Origin: Luscinia megarhynchos
Lineage: Eukaryota; Chordata; Aves; Passeriformes; Turdidae
DNA: 64,000 nucleotides
Direction of reading: 5' to 3'
Assembly (NCBI GenBank): GCA_034336665.1
Contig: JAPFBE010000003.1
Coordinates: 15,726,360 to 15,790,359 of the forward strand
Below are positions 38,501 through 48,100 of the stretch, one piece after another. The notes under the pieces were generated by a model. The model was not told the DNA's origin. It saw nothing but the letters and a program-made list of their open reading frames with translations, and ran no database searches. Both the position numbers and the translations under genes were made by a program. Position 1 is the stretch's first letter. Each line of letters starts with the position of its first letter.

Positions 38501-39644
38501 CAAAAAGAAACGTTCCCCCACTGACAATTCTGGGTGAGAAGGTGAATAAAAGACATCAAAACCAGCATCGTTGGCAAAAAGCACACCGAATCAGAAATGT
38601 GAAAGAAAGGCAGCGGTAGGGCCTCAAAGCTCCTGAAGACCAAGAAACTAGACCAGAACACTATGAAACCATCAGGATACCCTCTGTGAAAAATGAGAAC
38701 AATTTTTTTTAAAAGAAAGTTTCCCAAATTATCAGATGAATGCAGATTATTCTGGGAAGCAATGACTAATGACCTAATTTGTACAACTCTACCTCCCTGA
38801 CATTAGCTTCAACCTCCACTTAGAGCTTATAGAAATGATAGCTATCTATCTGCAGCACTCATGGTTTGACAGATCTTAGTAAGCAGCAAGAGGAAAAAGA
38901 AATGGGCATAAGAATTGCCTAACAAAAGTTTTATGTGCATCTGGTGAACCAGAAGCTCTGCACACAGTGCAAACCCCACATCCTGATGCCTCAGGCCTAG
39001 CAGACTGTCTCTTTGCCAAAGGGTAAAGCCTTTAAATCAGCTCTCCAGGTCAAATCGGGCCCTCCAGGTCAGGAGAGCACACAGATTTAACTCACTCACT
39101 AATAATCAGTATGTACAAGGATTTAAAAAATATTTTTAATTGTTTTTTAAAGAATGGAATTTACCAACTAATCAGTTCAAACACATAAATGGTATGGGGT
39201 CATCAAGTCTATGGAAATAATTGTCTTAATCTCTATTATTATCTAATGCTTATTAAACTGCTTTTAATGAAAAAAGGACAACATTTTCTATATAACTTCG
39301 TTAGAGTAAATAAATCTGCTGCTTCAGCAAAATATTAGTTTCAAAAGTCATGTCAACTATGCTATTTAGCCACAAACAATACACTGTTTTGCTTACAAGC
39401 ACCACACTTCTGTAAACTCCCAAACTTACCTTTTATATTCCAAATAATAACTTTTAACTTTGTAACTTTTAACCTGTAAACACAGCACAAGTGCCTTAAT
39501 TTGTGCTCCCACCAGCCCCTCCCTTTGAGACGTGAGGCAAGTGTGGTGAGGACTGAGGTAGTGCAAGTAGTGCAAGATATCGGATAAAACACAACAGAGG
39601 GAAGACAGCAATTATTGCAGGCTGTAAGGGGTGACAAGAAGGTT

Positions 39645-39686
39645 CATGGATGGATGGATGGATGGACGGACGGATGGACGGACGGA
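39645..39686 (+). repeat. (GGAT/GGAC)n microsatellite at the CpG island edge
   Basis: A tetranucleotide tract that begins as GGAT repeats and changes to mixed GGAC and GGAT units just before the GC-rich island. It produces the DGRTDGRTD peptide seen when the region is translated, which is not a gene. Confidence 0.95.
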
Positions 39687-39689
39687 TCC

Positions 39690-40250
39690 CCAAAACACGC
39701 ACTCAGGGCGGAGTTCCCCGCACAGGCCCCGGGCCCGAGCGGGGCGTGAGGCGGTGGGCGGGCGGAGGGCGCCCCCTGGCGGCGGCGCGGACCGCGGCGG
39801 GAGCCCCCGGCGCTGCCACAGGCGGGCGGAAAACTCTCCGCGCTCTCCGGGAGGGTGGAAAGGCCGGGCGCTCCTGCCTCTCACCGCCTTGTGCTTTTCC
39901 TGTACCGAGGAAATCACCTACGCGTCAGTCCCTCTTCCCGAAGCTCGGCGAGTGGCAATGGCGTTGGGAGCACACGGGCTGAAGGCAAAGATTTACCGAG
40001 GAGATTCGGTATGCGTGTGCCGATCACATGACGGAAGGGAGCGCTCCCTGTAGCGTGGCCCGCACTCCCCAGGCTCGTTATCTGCTCCTGTGCGCCGGGG
40101 GCGGCCGGGGAGAGCGGGGCCCGCCGCTGCCCCAACACGCAGCGGCACAGGAGCCTTACCTGGAGCTGATTTACCCCTCACTCCCCCTCTGGAGCTATCA
40201 GAAGGGCAGAAAACGTATTAGGGTCATTTTTAATTACTACATCTGTTTTT
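39690..40250. promoter_or_regulatory. CpG island, probable promoter region
   Basis: An abrupt rise in G+C and CpG, with GC boxes such as GTGGGCGGGCGG near 39755, in otherwise AT-rich surroundings. It lies upstream of PPEF1 on one side and RS1 on the other, beside a tRNA gene. The best guess is the PPEF1 promoter (minus strand), with the first coding exon 9.4 kb downstream; a bidirectional promoter is also possible. No TATA box or transcription start can be fixed from the sequence. Long open frames here reflect scarcity of stop codons in GC-rich DNA. Confidence 0.6.
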
Positions 40251-40358
40251 AATCAACCAGCAAAAAAAAGAGAAAATACCAAACTTTGCTTCGAGCGACG
40301 GGGGCGTGCCCAGAGTCTCGTCGATAGGAGCAGTGCAGCGCCACAAGGCCTACGTGGC

Positions 40359-40431
40359 GGTTCCATAGTGTAGTGGTTATCACGTCTGCTTTACACGCAG
40401 AAGGTCCTGGGTTCGAGCCCCAGTGGAACCA
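40359..40431 (+). tRNA. tRNA-Val, anticodon TAC
   Basis: A complete 73-base cloverleaf. The acceptor stem GGTTCCA (40359-40365) pairs with TGGAACC (40424-40430), with discriminator A at 40431. The D arm is GTGTAGTGGTTATCAC. The anticodon stem TCTGC/GCAGA encloses loop TTTACAC with TAC at 40392-40394. The T arm CTGGG-TTCGAGC-CCCAG is perfect. There is no intron and no encoded CCA. The internal A box (within TAGTGTAGTGG) and B box (GGTTCGAGCC) are intact and a T-run terminator follows, so the gene looks functional. It would decode GUA and related valine codons. Confidence 0.98.
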
Positions 40432-40446
40432 GCGCCAAGACTAAAA

Positions 40447-40453
40447 TTTTTTT
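40447..40453 (+). terminator. RNA polymerase III terminator of the tRNA-Val gene
   Basis: Seven consecutive T, 15 bases after the 3' end of the mature tRNA, the usual pol III stop signal. Confidence 0.85.
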
Positions 40454-40459
40454 CCCTCT

Positions 40460-43400
40460 TGGCTGTCGCTGAGTTTTCCATTTCTTTTAATGCAGTGGGA
40501 TTCGGTTTAGCTGTTTCATCCGCAAGAGGGGGAACCTCATTAGCACTTAGAGAAGGCGCGGGCCCTGCGTGCGGCAGAGGCGGAGCGCTGTCTCCAGGGG
40601 AGCAGAAAGGCGCCCCAAGTGGGAAACCCGGTCACCCGGGGATCCTTTCCACAGGCTGTAACCTCGGCAGGGAACGCCCGTCCGCAAGGGCAGCCTTTCG
40701 CTGCCAGCGCTGGAGAGGAATCGTCACCTTTCCGAGCAGCGAGGAGAGCACAGGGAGCAGGGCGGTGCGGAGGAGCGGCAGCCTGTGCCTGCTCCCAGGC
40801 AGCGAGGGACAAAGGCAGCGGGCGAGTCTGCAGCCCCGTGCATCCCCAAGGCATCTCACCGGGACAGACGGGAGCATGGGTCTTTTTATCTCTGTGTTTA
40901 GAGACGTGTTTGAGCGCTGGGGAAAGGCCAGTGGTTTTCACAGCACACAGCTAGCAAGCACAATTAACTCCATGCATGTTTTACCCTGTACTGTGCATAT
41001 CCTTTTTATTAACTGGGAAGGAAAGAGCCATCTCAACTTGCCTCAGAGCAATTTAGCTTTTAAATTACGGCATGTTGTTTCGTTTAGCACGTGCAAGGCT
41101 TTAGAAAAGGGTAACCTCTGGGCATGGGTGCTGGCACAGCATCTGTCTGTGCGTGGGAGCTCTATCGAGTGCTGGGGCTAAGATGTCTGTGTAGGAGGAG
41201 GAGAAGAGTCCCTGAGCTCCAGTGACCTGGAGTTAGCTCTTGAGTATCTTTGAAGGATCAGAGTGGGAGGGTGTGATTTACCTATCTTAAAGATTAAAGA
41301 GAAAAAATTGGTTTAACTTACTTTAATCAGAGACTTATTAAGAAACTTACCTTCATCATTATATGTTGAGAAAACTATTAACCTTTGTCAGTGCTTGTTC
41401 TCACTGAATAAGCATTCTGGGGTATGGGCAATCTGCAGTCAGAGATTGCAGATAGAGATTGCAGACTAATGCAAGGATACCTGGGCCAGGTTGCTAAAGC
41501 TTTTTTTGGGTGGAAAGCAGCTGTACATCCTATAGTGAGACCTGGTAGACTAAAGTAGTAGCATAAACACCATACTGATGCTAAAGGCCTGTGCATCCTG
41601 CACTCTGAAAATGCAGAAGTACTCAGGTCTGGCTTTCATCTGCCTGTTTGTTTAGCAGTGTGTGTGGAGGTGAAGCCAAAGCAATGTGGTTCCCCCATCT
41701 GGGGTAAGCTGTCTTCCACAGACTGACTGCTTCCAGGATACAGACTCAAAGCTGAGTCAGAAGGAGTTCTCCCAATGTAGGATATGCAAGCTTTTGGTGT
41801 AGGGACATCCCATTTAATTGGGATGGTGATTCTGTGGTGCCTACCCTGCCGTCAACAGCCACAGCACCCCCAAGTGCATGAGGTACAGGGAATGGGCCCG
41901 GGCCTGGGGCTCAGCACTGGGTAATTATCTGCCTCTTGCTTTCTTACATTTAGGAAAAGTCTCCTTTTCAGAAGATGACTTAAGCTCACGCTTCAGACTT
42001 GTAAAAATAATGTTTTATTCTGAGAGCAATACCTTAAATGTGTGTAGATCACTGCAGCTCCATCCATTTGAAGGGGATCCAGCCCCTGACTCAGGCTCTA
42101 AAAGCATCGACAGTCTTGCCCTCTCCTCACATCCATATCCTGATTCTGAGAGATGTCCGTGGTTCACACGTACATGCACAAATGTGTGTTTTGTTCGTTC
42201 CCTGACTGTGCTAAAACAAAAGTGTGCCAGTCCCACGTTTGTGCTGAGGCACTGCTCCTTGTGTGCATTCAGGATCTGTGTGTGCTGCTCCGATGGAGCC
42301 GTCTGGCACTCTGACTTGGGGAGAAACATGACACTGCCAGTTACGTGGAGTTGCACTTCTCTCTCACACACGAGTACTTTTGCCTCCTGCTTCCCCTGCA
42401 AGGCCAAACACACATGCTGCCAGTGAGACTAAAACGCATCTCCATGGTGCAGGGTGATCTCTGTGTTTTTTCCCTTAATATGGCAGAAGAAAACACACCA
42501 AGAATTCTGAGGGCTATGAGAACATAGCAAAATGTCTTAGGGCCAATGGGACATGAGCTAGAGCTGGAGAAGATGTATGGACAAAAGAGCAAACCTACCC
42601 AGGCAGTTTCTGTTTTACATAGCAGTGGAAATGTTGCCAAACTGTCTTAATTTGGGCCATTTGTACTACTCTCACTTTTGTTCTGTAATCAACTCCAGAC
42701 TAATTTTTATCCTTTTTGAAACTGTATTTATTTTTTATAAAGGGCAAATGTAGCCACTTCTGGTGCTGTATTCTGTATTGGCCATTAAATTTTTTATGCC
42801 TTCTGTACCTGAAAATACTTCTGTGCTTGCTAGGAATTAACTACATGATTCACTTAGCAATGTTGTCTGCAGTGGCAGCATGGTTTTGCTGTTTACAGTT
42901 ATTAAAATGAAGGACTATCAACACTGTCTGAACCGCATACTATTTATATAGAGACTTTAATTTAAATGCTCTTCTAATCTTCACATGAAACAGTTTGGTT
43001 TTTTGAATGCTGTAGACAATTTTTTAAACAAAGGCTGCCTTTCCTACTATGTGGAGGGAGTTTTATAGCTGGGCAGCCACCAGTCTTAAGAGTATCCCCT
43101 TGGATGAAATGTTCTTTGATAAGAGCTGTACTATTTCTGAACACATTCCCTGAGCTACTGTGCATTTCTTACACAAAATCAAAATGTATTTGAAGAGTGG
43201 GGTTGACCATAAACCAAGCTGATTTAAAACTGCATGTAGTGATGGGAGAGAATTTGGCTTTGCTTTTCTTTAAAGCATGGTAGATGATTTCTCTTTGTGT
43301 GACTGGCTCTCCTTCCCTGTGACCTGTCCTTATGAGACCATAAGGTGAGAGGCTGAAGCTCAGGTCTGATTTTCCAAGAGATATGGGGCTGTAGGGATAA

Positions 43401-45142
43401 GGTATTTAGGGATTTTTAAGCTGGGATTTTCAAACCCAAGAGATTTAGATACCAACTGCTCATCAATGCAGAGAGAGAATAGATATCTGAGTGTCTTCAG
43501 CAGCTCTGGAAATCTCTGCCCCCATGGCAGCCCATTTTAGACTGAATAATGTAAAGAGGATACTGTGTAGAGCCTGAAGTGAGATGCTGCACTGCAGCAG
43601 ATGCACAGAGCCTGCCCTGGTACCCCCAATGGGTCTCATATTTCTTCCTGGTCCTGAAGGTCCTTCCAGAAGGTCCTGGCTGGACCTTCTGGTGAGTCTC
43701 ACTGGCCCAAGATGGGAACAATGTATGGGCATGAGGCCTCTGGCAAAAACTCAGGAGCAGCCCCCTGCCCTTGGAAAAGTGACCCCCTTCCTGGTGCCTG
43801 CAATGAGCTGCCCTGCCTGCTCACCCTGCCATGCTTTGATTGTCCCCCAGGGTTTGGGGTGAGCTGGCCCAGGTCCATGAAGCAGAGTGGCCATGTCTGT
43901 GCCACAGGGGTCTGCCTGTGATAACCATCCTCTCCATGTAGGTAGGGTAAAGTGGGAGAAAAGTGTTGGGCTGAGGAGGTTAAACTCCTTGAGGCTGAGC
44001 AAAGCAGTGAGCCCCCTTGGTGGGAGACCCCTCCCATCCATGTCACATACCCTGGTGAGTCTGGGATGTGTTCATACTGGAGGTGCGACTGCAGTGGGAT
44101 GCTGTATCTGACAACAAATTTACAGGGCTTTCCAAATTTGTGAGTATCCAAAGGCAAGTAAGATGAATCCTGCCCCAGGGAACTGTTTTCAAAAAGACAG
44201 CATCCTTGTTTGCACAGCATTTTTGAATGAATATAAACCAGAAGAGTAGAGACACGACTGGCTTAACGCAACAGCAGCCTATGAAATTTAAGCAGTGCCT
44301 TAATCTATTCCCAGTGCATACAATCTGAGATCTCTTGAAACAAAGCAAGCTGTTTTTGAAGCAACTGCTTTCAAAAACCTCCATTAAAAATTCTGCTAAT
44401 TTCATTTAATCAACAGAGATTGGAGGAACAGGTGCAAGATCCAATGAAATCACTAGCACTCTCTTTTTATCTTGAATCAGTCATTCTAAAACCAAATCTT
44501 TGATGTAGGCTGGTTGAGAAAATACTGTAGGTAGAACTGTTAGCAAAGAGAGGTTTACATTTTTGGTTAGAGATTTTTGCAGCCTAGCAAGTAAACAACT
44601 GAAAAACACTATTTTTGTTTGATCTACTAATTGCAGTTTTCAGCCCTATGCAATTAGGTGACTGGAAGAGCAGTAAGGCCAGGGCAGATTTCTACTCACA
44701 GCTATTGCTTGGAAAGACATTGCTAGTGTAGAGGTAAATAATTGGGGTGGAAGATAATGAATACATGCTATATACAATAGACAATATATACTATACATCT
44801 CTTAGAAGCATTAGGCATCTGTGTTTCTGTAGGGTGTATATGTGATTCATATGTAGGCATATAATGTTTTATTTGGACATATGTCTGCATGTACAATCAG
44901 ATTCACAATCAGAGTGTCAGTACCTCAGTACTTGTTGCCTTTTGAAAACTGTTACAGATGGCACAGCCTCTAGGATGGAGTTTGACAGTAACAATTGTGT
45001 GGTTGGCTTGATGGTGCTTGATAAAATCATGGGAATGGAGGAGAGTAAGGTGCTTAGGCAACGCTTAAGTTAATCTCATGCCTTCCCATCAAGCCAAGCA
45101 GTACACTAAGGAGCTAGCTATTCACAACAGAGCGAGGAAAAG
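40460..45142. other. Intergenic region upstream of RS1
   Basis: No recognisable gene. GC-rich DNA continues to about 40900 and gives a 252-codon open frame (to 41181) that would start at a GTG inside the tRNA gene and resembles no family. A 182-codon frame at 41878-42426, overlapped by an antisense frame, is also unsupported. The last kilobase before 45143 should contain the RS1 5' UTR and promoter, but I could not identify a TATA box or clear photoreceptor (CRX/OTX) sites. Confidence 0.5.
43666..43692. repeat. Perfect 11-bp inverted repeat
   Basis: CCAGAAGGTCC and GGACCTTCTGG are exact reverse complements separated by five bases (TGGCT), enough for a stable hairpin. A nearby partial copy (TCCTGAAGGTCC, 43652-43663) extends the pattern. 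No function is evident. Confidence 0.8.
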
Positions 45143-45194
45143 ATGCAGTTCAAGATGGGGAGCGTCCTGCTGTCTCTTCTTTTCTGGTACAAAG
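45143..45194 (+). CDS. RS1: RS1 exon 1 (coding part): signal peptide
   Basis: ATG with A at -3, then [17 protein letters not shown] plus one base, before donor AAAG|GTATGC. The 52-nt length equals the coding part of human exon 1 (MSRKIEGFLLLLLFGYE). The hydrophobic VLLSLLFWY core is a secretion signal. The 5' UTR extends upstream but its start is not visible. Confidence 0.93.
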
Positions 45195-48100
45195 GTATGC
45201 ACTTTGCCTCCTGAGAGGTGCTTTCAGATATCCCTCTTTGTGTTTCTTGTTTCTGCCATGCTTTCTTCTGCCAGGGGCTGTGGGGTACAGAGCAAGCTCT
45301 TCTCTACATTCTCATGGAAACATAATAATTCGGGGAAAGGCAAAATGTGGAGGAGATGTGTAATTTATGTACATGAGTGAGCAGCATTCTTACAGCTCTA
45401 TGAATATTCAGTAGTAAAACTCAGTTTCAAAAAATAATTGCAGTGTAAAAAAATTGCCATATAATTTGTCAAAATATGAATTTGCAAAGAAAATTGTAGT
45501 GCAGCTGAGCCAGTGTGTAAATAATAACGCTGAAAAATGAGGTACAGAGTAACATGAAAGACTGGTCTTCCATTAATCAAAACTCTTGATTAATCAAAAA
45601 CTGATCATTTTCCTTAGCAGCAAGACATTGTTGATGAAGAGTGCCTTTTTTAAAAGACCTTTCAAGGTATTTTGCCCTGGAAAAGACTTCCAAAGATACT
45701 TTTAGAACAAAAATAAATTTGCAAGTCTAGAAAATCTGAAGGGTATTTATCAATTTTTGGGCTTTCTCGTATTCATTTTTCAGAAAAGTAACAACAAAAG
45801 TAGGTAAGCAGGAGATAGAAGAAGCCAGATAATTTAGGGTCAGTCTCCTTCCATTTTAATTCACCCAGTTGTGGAGAACAAGGAGATTATTACCTGGTTC
45901 ATATTTAAATTTCTGGCTTCATCACAGTCAATGGCAAAGCTACTTTTTTCTTAAATGAGGCTGAGGGTTACTCTTGGTAAGTGGTGGGCAGTGTCTACCG
46001 ACATGGATGTGTGAATCATGCATGATCTGTTGCAGTGAGGAACAGATTAATCAGACAGTCCAACTTTTCTCCTGTGGGTGTTGAATTCCTGGTGTTTTCA
46101 TATGTCTGCCTTTTTCTATCTGTTTTTTCCTCTGTTTCCATTGAATTATTTTGCTCTATCAAATTTCATGGGTAGGAAACGTGCTCCTCAACTACCCATG
46201 CCTTCATTTCATCCCATTATGTTTGGCTGTACCCAGCTCTGCCTAATTAATAGGTCTTTATTTTAATCTCCCAGCAAATATTTGTACGTTCTCCTCGAAC
46301 CTTATCTCTTCACTCTCCTTTGTTTCACTTGGGAAGGTTACTGGTTCCTGAGCTTCTAGGAAAAGTGTTTTTATACAGACTGCAGCATTTTTTCCCCTAT
46401 TGGTGGCATAACTGCAATTAGTCCTTGGAATAAGTTCATATACCTTGCTCTGAATTCCAGACACAGCTTGCTTTTAATAGACACCCACACATCAGGATAT
46501 TTTTGGAGACCCTGCAGTGAAAAATAAGTTGCAAGATCACTTTCCAGGCATCACTCCTTTGGTATTTAATTTATTTTCTTAATTTATTGTATTTTTTAAT
46601 TTACTGGTTTTCTGTTTCGCCGTCTAAGTGTCCTCTTGGTGATAAAAAGAGAGCAGCCCAGGTGCCCCTCACGCTCCTGCTCTCCCAGCACGAAGGTGCC
46701 GCTAGGTCAGCCCTCGCAGCTACGTGCACTGATGCCACGATAAGCCGATTAGCTTATTTTCCCTGGCAGAGCAAGTGGCTTAGAGGAGCGCCCGCGCCCT
46801 GGCCGGGCTTGTGTTCGCTGGGGACACAGCCCAGCCCAGCAGCAGCAGCAGCATATGGAGCAGCAGACGGGCTCCTGCGAGGGGCGGCTGCCGGGCCCTG
46901 CCCGTGGGTAGGGCCGCCCGAGCCCGGCGCCACACGGACGCGCTCCCGGAGCCGCGCTCACGGAGCCGGGCTCACACAGAGCTGGGATCGCAGAACCGCG
47001 CTCACGGAGCCGGGCTCACACAGAGCTGGGATCGCAGAACCGCGCTCCCGGAGCCGGGCTCACACAGAGCTGGGCTCACAGAACCGTGCTGACACAGCCG
47101 CGCTCCCGCAGCCGCGCTCACAGAACCGTGCTGACACAGCCGAGCTCACGGAGCCGCGCTCGCAGAACCGCGCTCACGGAGCCGCGCTCACACAGCCGCG
47201 CTCACGGAGCCGCGCTCACGGAGCCGGGCTCACACAGCCGCGCTCACACAGCCGCGCTCACACAGCCGGGCTCACGGAGCCGCGCTCACGGAGCCGCGCT
47301 CACACAGCCGCGCTCGCAGAACCGCGCTCACACAGCCGCGCTCACGGAGCCGCGCTCACACAGCCGCGCTCGCAGAACCGCGCTCACGGAGCCGCGCTCA
47401 CGGAGCCGCGCTCACGGAGCCGCGCTCACACAGCCGCGCTCACACAGCCGGGCTCACGGAGCCGCGCTCACACAGCCGGGCTCACGGAGCCGCGCTCACG
47501 GAGCCGGGCTCACGGAGCCGCGCTCGCAGAACCGCGCTCACACAGCCGCGCTCACGGAGCCGCGCTCGCAGAACCGCGCTCACACAGCCGCGCTCACGGA
47601 GCCGCGCTCACGGAGCCGCGCTTACGGAGCCGCGCCCGCGCCGCGCCGCCGTGCCCGCTGCGCCTGCAGGAACTGGCACACCGCAACAACTCCAGAATGG
47701 AGAATTCTCTTTTTTCACGTCTGTTTTTGTAGCTTTGAAAACAAACAAACAAACAAACAAACCAACCACCCCCCCAAAAAAACCCCCCAAACCAAACAAA
47801 AAAAAAAAAAAGAAAAAAAAAAAGAAACAAAACAAAAAACCCCACCAAGACCCCCCCCCCCCAAAAAAAAAAAAGGGTAAAGAAATTAAAGGCTCAAACA
47901 TGCCTTTGTCAACATCTTGAGTAGTGCTGCCCTTTGGCATAATCAAGTAGTCTTGAGTAGTGCTGCCCTTAGGCATAATCAATGCATCTAATGAAATTAC
48001 TATTCAGGCAATGTTCTGCCTAGTTCCAAGCAGGAAGGAACAAACATGTCAATAACGTTAGAAAATGCCGAGAATTTCTAAGGAACGCTTTGGGGGAAAA

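Larger units (their letters stand above)
30356..39640. other. Upstream region of PPEF1, no coding sequence recognised
   Basis: About 9.3 kb without a credible protein-coding exon on either strand. It probably contains PPEF1 5' UTR intron and flanking DNA if the promoter is the CpG island near 39.7-40.2 kb, but no noncoding exon can be placed from sequence alone. Small simple repeats include a 27-base T run at 34841-34867 and (AT)n at 35488-35507. Confidence 0.5.

Noticed and set aside
41878..42426. 182-codon open frame upstream of RS1, with a 132-codon frame antisense to it
   Set aside because: No recognisable domain, Cys- and Ser-rich random composition, and equal openness on the opposite strand.
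43463..44220. 173-codon minus-strand frame and overlapping plus-strand frames upstream of RS1
   Set aside because: Overlapping frames on both strands, without domains or splice structure, fit chance in moderately GC-rich DNA.
46587..47880. Two long repeat-peptide open frames (381 and 264 codons) as a novel Arg/Ala/His/Thr-rich protein
   Set aside because: Both are produced by the stop-free 14-bp minisatellite. Two overlapping frames encode related repeats offset only by unit length, and they run into A/C low-complexity DNA. There is no splice or family support.
47594..47982. Minus-strand Phe/Leu/Gly-rich frames resembling membrane segments
   Set aside because: They are translations of the reverse complement of the A/C low-complexity tract. 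The hydrophobicity comes from TTT, TTG and GGG codons.
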